Positions 1 to 10,412 of a stretch of DNA of 64,000 bases are shown piece by piece (positions within the stretch are counted from its first letter, which is position 1; the number at the start of each line of letters is the position of its first letter). The stretch is from Dipteris shenzhenensis (lineage: Eukaryota > Polypodiophyta > Polypodiopsida > Gleicheniales), in assembly GCA_047967505.1 (NCBI GenBank), contig CM106541.1; one strand, given 5' to 3'. A program made the position numbers and the translations under genes. Below the pieces are notes generated by a model, which ran no database searches, had not been told where the DNA came from, and saw only the letters and a list, made by a program, of their open reading frames with translations.

Positions 1-602
1 CCAATATCCTTTAATAATAAGTTGAGAGTATGAGCGCCACGTGGCACCCATGTCAGAGTGGGATACTTTGCCATGACCGTCTCACCCGCAGTCTTGTAGT
101 TCGATGCATTATCTATTACTAATGCAGTAACATTCTCACTGCCACCAACTTTACAAATTACTCTTTCGTATATTTTTACAATATATGCTGAAGTTTTTTC
201 TTTTAGAGATGTATCAATACTCTCCAAAAATATAGTTCCCTTGGGAGTAATGCACATTACTTTTATCAAGGGTCTAGCCTGCTTGCTAGTCCATCCATCA
301 AAAGCAAGAGTGCACCCATATGTAGAAATAAAATCCACTATCTTTTTTTTCAAGCAATTCGTCACAGTTTGTTTGACTCTATCAAGATGATCCGTATGCA
401 TTTTACTATAATATGACAAAATAAATCCTAGTCTAGCACATGATTTCAAGGCATTACGAAACGTGTCATCTCTCATGACATTGAATGGTATACCATTTTT
501 AACAGATGCTTCTGTCCATCTTAAGTGCTCTTCATGCACTTGTTGTCGAAGAAAACCATCCTCCATAGAAGGTTGTTCTTCCTTTTTTCTTTCTTTACCT
601 GA
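1..602 (-). pseudogene. hAT-type transposase, DUF659 domain (partial, runs off left edge)
   Basis: Reading the complement from about 602 to 1 gives an open frame of about 200 codons without a stop; an ATG sits at 564-566. The product carries the DUF659 block of plant hAT-like transposases: a DGWTS motif (about 290-305), a PKGTIFLESID segment (about 215-245), then VIDNASNY and a V-P-R-G-A-H-T-L-N-L-L-L run near the left edge. In the family this region belongs to the RNase-H-fold nuclease that cuts and joins transposon ends in the nucleus. The usual Cys before the conserved His (PCAAH) is Gly here. The C-terminal dimerisation region would lie off the window. Upstream the frame meets a stop, so the gene is probably broken from its BED finger. 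The family call is firm; activity is unlikely. Confidence 0.8.
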
Positions 603-759
603 CAGGCATTAGTCATATCAAAAATCACCTACAACCTGCTTGCTAGCATATCTACATCACCTTCATGTATGGATACACTCCTCGCATTTATTGGTGCTTC
701 TCCTTAAACTGTCTCATCAACCTCAGTGCTCACATGTTGTTGATTTGAACAATTTCTTA

Positions 760-914
760 TTAGGGTCGGATTAATCACTTTCTTCACTTTCTCTAAATAC
801 GATTTGCATAACGGAAGAACATCAAATGGAGTGCATGTGCAAGCTCCAATGTCACTGCCTATTTCAAGAAAATGTTGCTTGATGCGAGTAGAACCGCCTG
901 TGAACTTGTGCCCA
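760..914 (-). pseudogene. BED-type zinc finger remnant of the hAT transposase
   Basis: The complement reads F-T-G-G-S-T-R-I-K-Q-H-F-L followed by I-G-A-C-T-C and a P-F-D-V-L-P motif. This matches the second half of the BED zinc finger (GG-T-R-I-K-x-H-L...C) that precedes DUF659 in plant hAT-like transposases. It lies upstream of, and in a different frame from, the DUF659 segment at 1-602, so the gene has at least one frameshift or an unrecognised intron. In the family BED fingers bind the transposon ends. Confidence 0.6.
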
Positions 915-1620
915 TAATATTTACACTATAAGAAAGAAACCGAGGCATGTACTTTTCGTTTCTCCATCATGTGTGACCAAATCTTGCCGCACATCATGAT
1001 TTTGAAGTTGCCAAAAACAAAATGCAAAAAAACTAATTTGAGCATACAATAGAAACATACTGCAATACACATTTTATAAAAAACAACACATATTGAGGTG
1101 GAGTTCAGGAAGACAAACAAGAAGTAGGAGAGGAAATAGACAGGATACTACAAGGGCAACAGATGAGCAAGAACCAAGACAGGAGGACAAACAAGATACT
1201 ACTAGGGAAGAGGATGATGAAGCCCATGAGATTATTGAGGAGGTCAATTTAGAGGCAAAGAGGGAATTAAGTTAGAGGCTTGATACTGAAGTGGTCAAGA
1301 GAGAAAACACCTAAGTGGTTGTAGGGCTCTAGTAGTTATCTAATTTAGAGGAGAATTATGACTTCATTCCTACTGATTCCAAGAAATTCAAGGATGAACG
1401 CAAAAAATCTGCAAACATGTCATCAAAAGTCGCTTGCTGTCCACCACCAACCCCTTGCTGCGTAGTAGCTGCGGCCATCTGATGCACTAGCTGCGTTTGG
1501 CTATATGTGCTCGCTGGCGGAGCGATAGGTGCATGAACCCTGGGTTGGGTCTCTCTGCCAAATGCATCTCTTCGAAATGATGACATACCAAAGGACTTTT
1601 AAAAAACACATTCAAGCATG
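915..1620. other. Stretch without a recognised gene
   Basis: Short open frames occur here: 1093-1275 (+), very rich in Arg, Glu and Asp, and 1356-1586 (-), rich in Ala, Gln and Thr. Neither matches a family I recognise. The minus frame lies just upstream of the hAT remnant and could be its N-terminal linker, but nothing shown proves that. Confidence 0.4.
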
Positions 1621-2050
1621 CAATATATTAATTGTCATTCAATCATGCTCTATTAAAAGAATATGAAATATTCATTTAAAAGAAACTGTAAGAATAAGTA
1701 ATAAAAATTAAGACATTGATTCATTTCTATTGAAAGAATATACTCAAATTGAAGATCATTCATTCACATTTTATTGAAAGAATATTATATATTCATTCAA
1801 AAGAAAGTGAAAGAATTGAGTAATAAAAAGAGATATGAATTCTTTTTTTTATAAAGAATACACTCAAATTGAAAATCATTCATTCACATTCTATTGAAAA
1901 TATATTAAATATTTATTCAAAAGAAAGTGTAAGAATGAGACAACTCTTCTAATAACTTTTAAACTTTCAATTCGCACACTTTAAAACTCTTTGTATTCTT
2001 TCACATTCTATTGAAAGAATATTAAATATTCATTCAAAGAAAGTGAGAAT
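1621..2050. repeat. AT-rich tandem repeat, period 120 bp, about 3.5 copies
   Basis: The blocks starting at 1741 and 1861 align base for base at an offset of exactly 120, with few mismatches. Both contain ACTCAAATTGAA, CATTCATTCACATT, TATTGAAA and ATTCAAAAGAAAGTG in the same order. Degenerate partial copies flank them at about 1665-1740 and 1990-2045. The array is minisatellite-like and very AT-rich, with no coding capacity. Confidence 0.8.
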
Positions 2051-2075
2051 ATAAACACAAAATAAAATCATATTT

Positions 2076-2472
2076 CTCACAAGAGATCTAGGAAACTCAA
2101 CGAGGAGATCCTAGAACTCCCACATATAAAAATTCTCACAAGAGATCTAAGGAACTCAACAAAGAGATCCTAGAACTCCCACAAACAAATTTCATAATTT
2201 CATAGACACAAAAACAAGCCCATTTCTCACAAGAGATCTAAGGAACTCAACAAAGAGATCCTAGAACTCCCACATACAAAATCCTCACAAGAGATCTAAG
2301 GAACTCAACAAGGAGATCCTAGAACTCCCACAAACAAATTTCATAATTTCATAGACACTAAATTTCTCACGAGAGATATAAGGAACCTACCAAGGAGATC
2401 CTAGAACTCCCACATACAAAAATCTATCCACATGAGATGTAAGAAACTTAACAAGGAGATCCTAAAACTCCC
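2076..2472. repeat. Six-copy tandem array built on CTCACAAGAGATCTAAGGAA
   Basis: A unit of the form CTCACAAGAGATCT-AAGGAACTCAAC-AAGGAGATCC-TAGAACTCCCACA recurs with starts near 2076, 2135, 2226, 2284, 2366 and 2427. Spacings alternate short and long (59, 91, 58, 82, 61). The longer spacings hold an extra ATTTCATAATTTCATAGACAC segment, giving a higher-order dimer. The two last copies are the most diverged. Each unit contains GAGATC/GATCTC half-palindromes. Confidence 0.85.
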
Positions 2473-2684
2473 AATAGAAGGTAAAAAATCGATTCTTTGG
2501 ACAAATGTAGAAGAAGAAGCTTTCTCAATAAAAAGAATGACAGAAAATATGCAAAGAATGAGAATAAACAAAAGCTAATACCTGGAATGGCAAGCACTGT
2601 GGGTTTGATGAGATGGCCACTGCACATTATTGATACGTAAGTTTGCAAGATAACTAGCATAATATCTTTTTAGGTAGTATATAG

Positions 2685-3665
2685 TTTTAGGGAAAAATCT
2701 TTTGGCGAGCTTTTTAATGTGAGCTTTTTTACCATTTCCTTTGTTTTTGCAAGCTTTTTTTAGAAATCCATACATGTTTTTGTTATAAGAAAGCTGGGGA
2801 GGTTAGAAAGAGGGGGAGAGGATATAGGATATGTTCATTTTCATAGCATGTGGAAGGGGTGGAAGAGTGTATACTATGCACAAGGGGGGGGTGGATATGA
2901 GTGGCAGTAGGAGGCCAAAAATTATGGAAGATATGTCCATATTCAAAGTAGAAGGGAGGAACTATGGGAGATATGTTCATTTTAAAAGTGTATAATTTGA
3001 AACTTTTCACCTCATATTTGGATTCCTCATCAAATTCCGGTCATTTTGAGTATGAACATGACCATATTCCGATAAAAATTGAAAAAATGGTGTTTTTGTC
3101 ATTTTGGCCTAGCGCAAAATAGGCCCAAAATAGGCCAAAATGACAAAAACACCATTTTTCCAATTTTTATCGGAATATGGTCATGTTGGTACTCAAAATG
3201 ACCGGAATTCGACGAGGAATCCAAATATGAGGTCAAATCTATCAAATTATACACTTTGAAAATGAACAAATTTCCCATATGCTCTCCCTTCCCCTTTACA
3301 TTTAGGAGATGAACATAAGTTTCACATTCCTCATCCTCTCTCTCCTCTTTGCACTCCTCTTTGCATACCTTATAAGTTCCCCCTCTAACTATGATAACGA
3401 ATATATGTTCCAACTCCCCTCCCCTCCCTTCTCCATGCCACTTTACCCATGCGACCATCCCTCCCCTTTTCCTTTATCTCCCCTCTCCCCCCTCTCTCCT
3501 CTTAACTGCAACCATAACCCAAACTTTCCACCCACCCCACTCCATGAAACCCCCCTTCCCCCTCTCTCTCTCTCAGGTGAATGAAAAGCTCACAATATTC
3601 ATGAAAATTGAAAAAAAGCTCATGACAAAAAGCTCACCAAAAAATCACACCCATAGTTTTACAAA
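2685..3665. mobile_element. Foldback/MITE-like element with very long inverted repeats
   Basis: A near-perfect inverted repeat has a left arm at about 2950-3109 and a right arm at about 3131-3285, with a loop of about 20 bp (AGCGCAAAATAGGCC). Complementarity continues more weakly outward: GCGAGCTTTTTAATGTGAGC near 2705 pairs with GCTCATGACAAAAAGCTCACC near 3619-3640. The whole unit is therefore about 1 kb with inverted termini. No transposase frame is evident; open frames here are strand-symmetric by-products of the palindrome. The structure fits a non-autonomous foldback or MULE-derived element. A transcript would form a long hairpin. Confidence 0.7.
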
Positions 3666-4020
3666 CTAGCTTTTTTGACATAACAAATTTTTTGGTAGAG
3701 TAGCATTTTTGGCAGTATACAGTTTTGTGAAATAGCTTTTTTGGCAGAATAATTTTTTTGGGTAGAATAGCTTGTTTGGTAGAACAACCCTTTTTCTTTT
3801 AAGGAGCATCTTTCCTTTCTTTCTTTTTTTCCTATCTAGTAGATAACAATCTTTTCACCGGTAGGCATAAAGCCTGTTAGGCAGGCATAAAGCCCATTTG
3901 GCAAGCATAAAGCCCGTTTAGTAGGCTGTGTCCTATTTTTATAAAATAGCTTTTTTAATAGAACAACTTTTTTGGCAATTGGCAGAATAACTTTTTTGGG
4001 CAATTGGTGGGATAGAGTGA
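3666..4020. repeat. Short degenerate tandem motifs (AGCTTTTTTGGCAGAATAA; GGCATAAAGCCCGTTTGGCA)
   Basis: Motifs of the form TAGCTTTTTTGGCAGAATAA recur irregularly at about 3665-3795 and 3945-4010. Between them a 19-21 bp unit, GGCATAAAGCC(T/C)(G/A)TTTGGCA, is repeated three times at about 3862-3922. No gene is visible. Confidence 0.6.
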
Positions 4021-5940
4021 GCAAGGAATTGTGGTAACCTTCAACATTTAGAAAGCCAAACAATCAAGCTCACAATCAACTGCAAAAATGATCTTCTAAA
4101 AAATGCACGAACCGAGTCTTGCCAAGGGAAACAAACATACCAGTCTTGCTAACAACGAAGGCCAAGGACAACTCTTAATGAAGGAATGAGTTTCAAAGAT
4201 CATGCTTCAGTAACTTACATACTAACACATAGAGCTCCATAAAATTAAGGCTAAGCTCAAAGCCAAACCCCTAGATTGTTGCTCTAAACATTCATGACTG
4301 CGTAAGGACAAAGATTCATAAAGACAATTAATATTTAATGACAATGAATCAACCTGACAATTGCGCCTTGAATTAGGAACCCCAGCACACAATCAAAAGT
4401 AGTTTTGCTCGATACAACAAACGGTCTGTTACAGTGACTCTCATATTTGGGGAGCGGATCTTCTCACTTCCAACAATTTCTTGGAAAGGGCAGAGAAACT
4501 TATGTGTTTGCCTAGCAATCGAAAGGAAGACCCAAGGGCATTGTTACAAGGGTCAAAGGCAATGTGCATCCTAGAAATCAATCCAAGACAAGCATGAGCT
4601 AGTTTGCCTAGTTAGTTACACGTTAACAGATTGATGATGTTTTGTCATATGTTATCATATCTATAAAATTTTTGCAAGAAGTAAAAAGAATCAGAAACCC
4701 AACCTGAGCTATGTAGAATCTCCATCTCCTGGCTACCAACCCAAGGAGCTCCGCCGTGAGACCATATGGACAACTCTAATCATTATCGCTTTGGGTCCAA
4801 TCGGATACAATATCACTAAAAAGTTGGGCCTTTGGCTCTCCATGAAGCTCGACGAGGAGTCCCAAACCTCCAACTATGACAAGAAACCCTCCCTCCTTAC
4901 CAACGCCATTATGGTGTTTGATTGGATCTGCTACCCCACAGAGAAGGCAACAAGCCTTTGGCTCCTCGCTTTGACACTTTTAGACAGTGCAAGGAGAAAT
5001 TGCTGAGGCTAGAGAGCCAATCCTTGTTGAGCTTGGCTTCGTCTACCACATCGAGCATCCGCATCGTGATTGCTTGCGGTGTCATCTAAGCTGCTACTCA
5101 TAGGCTTGGTGTACCGCTTCCAAACAATGCTCCTTGGTGGTTGCTTTTTGACATGACCTTCAAGCAGATCCTTGAGGTTTGCAAGGCACTTGCTCATCTT
5201 TATTAGGCAGCCCAAAGCTCAATACATCAAAGTTAGGGAATGTGTTCCTTGGCAATCCTCTAAAATCGCTAAGATCTCTAAAACGAGAGCAGTAGAGATG
5301 GCTAAGCCTCTCTAATGACAGTATAATTGTTGAGCCATCTCAAGAAATAAGACGATCCTTGGATGGAATTGAATGTATAAAAAATATCTCTATTCTATCT
5401 TCCATATTTGCATCCAAATTTATCAATTCATCTCTCCTGAATGCTTCAAGATCAAAAGGAGTGGTTTTAGGTGGCATTGCTATCGCTCAACAGAAATTTC
5501 AGTTAGAAGCGCGCTGCACAAATTCTTCAACTTCCAATTGCCCATGTTGTCACAGAAAAGAAGCATTGTCCTCCACTTAGGTGTGCGCCCTCAAGTCTGG
5601 TTTTCAAGACTACAAAAAGAGCACAATTGAGCCAATTCTTGTCAATCCTTACAATCACAAGCCCTCAAGCTTGTGCAACTACCCCAGCACAACCATGTAA
5701 AATATTGAGTATTCCAGTCCGGCTGAAAGTGGAGGGGGTTAAAAAGCACACACAAGCTAAAAAGACGCCCACTCAACTCAATTCTAAAGCACTATCTCTA
5801 GGAGAGCCAGTGCTAACAAAGTTACCTTTCCTAGCTTCCTTCTTCGAGCTTTCCTTTGAGAAGCATCCTTACCCTTTTTGCCATAGATCTTCGCACTATT
5901 CGATGTTTCCTTAATTTCTCTTTGCGTATGTTTTTGCATT
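4021..5940. other. Stretch with no recognised gene
   Basis: Several short open frames exist, the longest being 4791-5006 (+, 71 codons) and 5627-5914 (+, 95 codons). None shows a domain I recognise, and stops interrupt them. Base composition between 4740 and 5240 is less AT-rich than its surroundings and looks like decayed coding sequence. The stretch up to 5940 may also include the basic C-terminal tail of the minus-strand gag-like gene that ends at 5941. Confidence 0.4.
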
Positions 5941-6495
5941 TCAACATTCAGTAGGCTTCGACGTCATATCTTTATCCTTATACGTAGGATAAACCTTCGC
6001 TTCATCAACTTTTTTAACATACATGCACTCCTTGCATGCAAACTTCTTCCAAACTAGGCATATGCTGGAAAGCTTCTGCATGTCACGTCGAACAATCCTT
6101 AGCAAAGTGGCCGAATGATTGCACAAATAACATGCATTAGGGAAATTCTTGAATCTGCCTTCGACAAAAGCATTCCATCCAATAGGAAGAACAAGATAGA
6201 GACCTTCAGGAGGTCCTTTCTTCTGTCCCACCCATGGGAGACGGTTTCTTTGACTGAACAGGTGGAATGTAAAGGACTCATGGGGAGAGAGGATTTTCTC
6301 TAACTCAAATACGAGTAGCTCATTGATGTTTGGGAATTGTACGCATACTAGGCATTCATACTGCAATACCTCCTCAAGAATAAAATTTGCACTCCATGGG
6401 ATAACATATACCAAATTCCCTAGTATCCAATCGACCAACCAATCACGTTCACTAGCATCCTAATAGTAGCTTGAAAGAAGCCCTTCCCAATGAAC
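5941..6495 (-). pseudogene. Degenerate DUF4283 gag-like protein (LINE ORF1 type) with zinc-knuckle remnant
   Basis: The minus strand has a 165-codon open frame (6438-5941). It begins in the DUF4283 fold typical of plant LINE ORF1: a P-W-S-A-N-F core then a C-V-Q-F-P-N-I strand. It continues into N-A-C-Y-L-C-N-H-S-A, where the zinc knuckle CX2CX4HX4C should be; the spacing is broken and His and the last Cys are not in register. Just upstream, in another frame, F-I-G-K-G-F-F-Q-A (about 6455-6485) is the preceding DUF4283 strand, so a frameshift splits the gene. In the family such proteins bind the element RNA. Assignment to a particular LINE is inference. Confidence 0.6.
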
Positions 6496-6506
6496 CGAAA
6501 ATCAAC

Positions 6507-7429
6507 TAGACTGCTTTTATTTTTTCATGAAAAAGAATTTTATTAAGTATGAAAAAACCTGCGTGAGCAAGCTCAAAGCAAAAATACATCATGCTGTGCA
6601 TGAGGAAACCCCCCTAAAATAGGGAACAAAAAACTCAAAGTGAGTTGGAAAGAAACCAAGGTTGAGGTTGAAAGTGCCACCTCAACCCTTCTGTAGTCTG
6701 TAAGAAAAAGGGGAAACCCTTCCATTCCCTAAGGAATATAACCCTCCTAGTTGAGGCTGCCCAGGAAGAACCATGCATGCTCGCCCAACTAGCCATCAGT
6801 GTGTGAATAGTTCAAGCCCAAATATTGGCCACGGTGTGCGAGGGATGGACCTGAGATCGATCTAAGGCCTCTGTGCATCTAGCCCTCCAAATATGCTAAG
6901 AAGTGATGCTAGCCAGTATCTCCCAAGCTGTATTCCCATCAGCATGTACTAGTCTATAGTAGGAGATAGACACAGCCTTAAGAGAGCAAGTCTTGACTAG
7001 GTGACGTCAAATCAATATGGACCAAGAAGCATCCTGCCACTCATAGAATATATGAGGCCCTGATAGGGAGAGCCACACCACTGATCCCCATGTCATGAAG
7101 AAATGAGAAGGAGAAAAAGTACTGAGGACCCTAGCAGTTCCCATCCAAATGGATCTCGCATGTTTACAGTCCCATAAACAATGATGAATCGACTCATCAA
7201 CAGACGAGCACCTAGGACAAGTAGGGTCTGCCCCAAATCTAGACCTCCATATGTTCACTGCAATCCCTCCATGATATCTCCAGCAGGAAGGGCTTGGAGA
7301 ATGGCAGAGAAATGGAGGAGAACAAGCTTTAGCAAGATTTGGGAAGAAGTTATAAATAAGATTCAAAGACACAATAGTACCCTCTAAACAAATTGCACAA
7401 TCATCACATTCTTGCATATCCATCATCAC
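6507..7429 (-). mobile_element. LINE 3' end, 5'-truncated (zf-RVT domain and 3' UTR)
   Basis: On the complement an open frame (7429-7007, 140 codons) carries the plant LINE C-terminal zinc-binding reverse-transcriptase domain (zf-RVT): C-P-R-C-S-S-V-D-E-S-I-H-H-C-L-W-D-C, then M-T-W-G-S-V-V-W-L-S-L. After its stop, further frames read [18 protein letters not shown] and a 3' UTR ending in an A-rich tail (T-rich at 6507-6520 on the plus strand). The same blocks in the same order occur at 53526-54458, so both are 5'-truncated copies of one LINE family. This copy has several stops, including a Trp-to-stop inside the ASITS-HIWRAR block. Confidence 0.8.
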
Positions 7430-7768
7430 ATCTATTCATAAAAAGACCATTGAAATGAAAGCCCTTTAATAACTTAGAATAGATTGTCTATTTTTTGAAG
7501 AATGGTCCAAAGTTTTGTTTCATAGTGTTGGATTACAAAATTATACATCAAGACTAAGTGATGTTAGGATATGACTTCCAAACAAACAAAAGAATAGTTT
7601 TTTCTAGGTAGAACCTAATTATCTTATTTGTATTGAATTACATGTGAAAATGACCAATTTATATTTTCATCATGTGCAAAATGATACTTAAGCTTATGTG
7701 GAAACAAAACCAAGTGCACAAGAGGACTTTATATCCTTTGTGGCAAGAATTATCATTTAGCATTTTTT

Positions 7769-7845
7769 AATGCAAGAATTATGTAAAAATCATAAATGCA
7801 TTTCTTGATGCAAGAATTATGTAAAAATCACAAATGCATTTCTTT
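7769..7845. repeat. Tandem duplication, 38-bp unit, two copies
   Basis: The unit TGCAAGAATTATGTAAAAAT followed by CA(T/C)AAATGCATTTCTT starts at 7771 and again at 7809. The surrounding 7430-8020 is AT-rich without a recognised gene. Confidence 0.75.
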
Positions 7846-8020
7846 AGATGGCAAATAATGCACGGAGCTTTTAGATTGCATGCACTTAAAGTTGGAGAAG
7901 CTAATATAACCACCCACACCCACTACAAACAAAAGGGGCAACATTGTAAAGCTTATGAGTTCGACTATTATCAATTATCCACATACAGATGAACAATTTA
8001 TGCCTTTTTAGTTCAAGGGC

Positions 8021-8154
8021 AACCCATACAATGAGAGTCCTTCAAATATATGGGCATAATGGGCTACTTGTACAAATGCATGCTAGCAACCCATACAATG
8101 AGAGTCATTCAAATACATGGGCATAATGGGCTACTTGTACAAATGCATGCTAGC
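8021..8154. repeat. Tandem duplication, 67-bp unit, two copies
   Basis: AACCCATACAATGAGAGTC, followed by TTCAAATA-ATGGGCATAATGGGC-TACTTGTACAAATGCATGC, starts at 8021 and again at 8088. The copies differ at only a few bases, suggesting a recent duplication. Confidence 0.85.
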
Positions 8155-9263
8155 CCTGAGGTGGGGTGGAGAGCTATAATGTCTTTGAAAACAAATGCAA
8201 ACAAGAGGACTTTTGGTATTGAAATCTCAAGAAACATTTTTTTGATGCCCTAAACGTACCGTTGGAGTAGAGGTGTGGGAATGTGGCATTTTTAAATCCA
8301 TGTGGTATGACTGGGAGAAAATCCAAAAGCACTTCTTCACTAGCTTCTTGGGGATCAAAAACTAATAGAGGAGGTACCATGCCCTTTGAGATATTTGGCA
8401 TGGCGAGGATAACACAATACATGACCATAGTCATTGAGATGTTGCATAACCACTTCCCACACACAGCTTGAAAATTCCCGAAAAGATGCACAAAGGTAAC
8501 TCCTACAATCCGATTGATACGAGAAAATGGTTCCGTCGTTCAAAGGCAAATATCTTAGTGACTGATCTAACAACGAATTCACAAGCTACCCACCAAATTC
8601 CTTCCAAAGAACCATCATAGCACCCTCTAAACCTTACCTCCTAGTGATATATAAAATGATCAACCCAGAGGACAGCAGCGCCCATCCGCCCTGACTCTCA
8701 CAAACTAGGCAATGAGATTAGACAGTGGAAAATAGTCTCATCAGCAACTGACTGCATATGCATATGTCGTGACTTTGGATCATTACTAGACAAAGCACCA
8801 CGCTCTTCTTAATTGCTAGATTCCAACAACTATTCCAATCACACCTCAATTGAGGCGTTCCTCTCGCAACTAGGACAAACAACAATGCCAACGGCTTTCA
8901 TTGTGGAGGTTCTCAATAGACGAGACTACCTTGTTAATGCCAACACATTGGACCGTATAGCATCCCCTTAGCATGGATGATGGGAGTATATACAGCAACA
9001 ATTGGGAAACTTCACAACTTGCATCTCAATACTAGATGAGTTCCACATCTACCCATGCGTCCGTTAGATTTCACCGTTCATGGTCATTCATATTGCTCAT
9101 TCTGCTTCCATAAGCCATATTTGGCCTCCATGGGCGTTAATATAATAATCATCATCATCCTCATCATCTAGACAAAGACTAATTATAAAGGCAGACCAAA
9201 AGTGGGCTGTTTTGCAAGGTTCTAGTAAACATTTCTACTTGTATTGTTGGGCAAAACACATTT
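8155..9263. other. Stretch with unidentified minus-strand coding-like sequence
   Basis: Between about 8170 and 8600 the complement has two overlapping open frames (8491-8174, 105 codons; 8582-8355, 75 codons) that could be one coding segment broken by a frameshift. I do not recognise a family. The remainder to 9263 shows no gene I can support. Confidence 0.35.
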
Positions 9264-9322
9264 TATAGAGAGAAGAAGAAGAAGAAGAAGAACATGAAAA
9301 CATTTCTACTTCTTCTTCTTCT

Positions 9323-9357
<35 letters not shown>
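9264..9357. repeat. Compound microsatellite (GAA)n ... (TTC)n (AG)n with mirror arrangement
   Basis: A run of AGAAGAAGAAGAAGAAG at about 9268-9290 is followed after some 16 bases by CTTCTTCTTCTTCTT at about 9307-9324, then by (AG)n to 9355. The GAA and TTC tracts are inverted complements and could form a short hairpin. Confidence 0.8.
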
Positions 9358-9360
<3 letters not shown>

Positions 9361-10041
9361 CTACTAATGCATAAATCCCCTCAATGAGGCGTTAAAGGTC
9401 CTCTGCAAAATCCAAACATTGTTTCTCATGTGAACATGAAAACATGCAGAAGGCAATATACTTGTTCAAATACATGCTTTCAAAGATGTACTGCACCTGA
9501 AACACGAGGGTTAAACTCAAACCTAGGGCCAAATCCACTTGCCCCCAACTGAGTAAAAAATGGATACACAATAGGGTTGCAGAACTGCCTAATTGCAGAC
9601 TTCGTATGATAAATTAGTACATTTGCTGATCTTAGTTTCTTGATACCCCTCCATGTTACAAGGAACACTGAGTAAGGAGACAGACTTCAGTTTGAAGGCC
9701 TCATATAACCTATTCTCACAAAATAGTTATACCGACAGCACTTAATTGTCGAATCAGTGGCAAAAATTTTGAGGTACAACTTCTTGCACTCTCCTTTCAA
9801 ATCTCACATCGAGACCAGGGTCCTTCCTGAAAATTGGCACAGAGAGAGATGATGAGAAAAGAATCAAAGAATAAGAGCTAGGGATGCCAATTACAAAATC
9901 TGCCCCGACAGTCCAATATTGTCAGCACAAGCACTACTGAAGCTCCTTCCCAAACCCTTTCATGACACATTACCACAACTGCTGAGATCCCTTGGATTGG
10001 ACAAAGATATGTAATGCTCCTATTGGATTTGACTGTTTACA
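9358..10041. other. Region downstream of the NHX stop (putative 3' UTR plus flank)
   Basis: This is the sequence immediately 3' of the NHX stop on the minus strand, so the proximal part should be 3' UTR. I could not place a convincing poly(A) signal. A 62-codon minus-strand open frame at 9668-9480 is not recognised. Confidence 0.35.
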
Positions 10042-10089
10042 TATCCATCATGTCAAATCTGTTAACGTATCCATCATGTCAAATCTGTT
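10042..10089. repeat. 26-bp tandem duplication overlapping the NHX stop codon
   Basis: TATCCATCATGTCAAATCTGTTAACG starts at 10042 and TATCCATCATGTCAAATCTGTT at 10068. On the minus strand the second copy holds the last NHX codons and the TGA stop (10076-10074). The first copy repeats the same sequence just after the stop, in another frame because 26 is not a multiple of three. Confidence 0.85.
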
Positions 10090-10412
10090 GAGTGTGAGTC
10101 TTGCAGCTGTCCGCTTGATGACCTTGGAAGATGTGGCACAAAACCTCTACCCCCAAACACAGGGCGCATATACGAATCGTCAAATTTTCGCCAGAAATGA
10201 TGCACTGTTGAAGAAGTTGGAGCTCTCAGCAACATTCGGAGACTGCTGCCTCTGTCCACCGTGTTGGGCTGTAAGCATTCACCATCCTCCAGAAGAGGAA
10301 CCTGAAAATCTGGATTAAATGTGGCGTCTTTTGGAGTTGCAGGTTCTGAATCATCACTGAGATGTAGGGGTAGTAACCACCGCAACAAAGGCTTTGTCAA
10401 CAACCCAAAAAC
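10074..10412 (-). CDS. NHX: NHX terminal exon ([15 protein letters not shown]...stop)
   Basis: A 339-bp exon: acceptor TTTTTGCACAG before 10412, TGA at 10076-10074. It encodes [15 protein letters not shown], the end of the last membrane helix, then the hydrophilic C-tail. The tail contains a D-F-Q-V-P-L-L motif, [22 protein letters not shown] and [12 protein letters not shown], all in the order seen in NHX C-termini. Phase 0 fits the donor at 36231. Confidence 0.93.
   Translation of the reverse strand, partial: VFGLLTKPLLRWLLPLHLSDDSEPATPKDATFNPDFQVPLLEDGECLQPNTVDRGSSLRMLLRAPTSSTVHHFWRKFDDSYMRPVFGGRGFVPHLPRSSSGQLQDSHSTDLT

Noticed and set aside
2076-2472. CRISPR-like spacing of repeats
   Set aside because: The units are degenerate, spacers are repeated rather than unique, and the DNA is from a plant.
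3309-3669. Plus-strand Pro/Ser-rich open frames of about 90 codons
   Set aside because: They lie within the right half of the foldback element and reflect CT-rich composition.
5359-5914. Plus-strand open frames of 73-95 codons
   Set aside because: No recognisable domain, overlapping frames on the same strand, and no supporting signals.
9480-9668. Minus-strand 62-codon frame downstream of NHX
   Set aside because: It looks coding-like but matches no family I recognise; too short to support.
10074-10412. NHX terminal exon as a separate retrocopy or second gene
   Set aside because: It starts at a canonical acceptor in exactly the phase left open at 36231 and contains only the expected C-terminus, so a single gene is the simpler reading.
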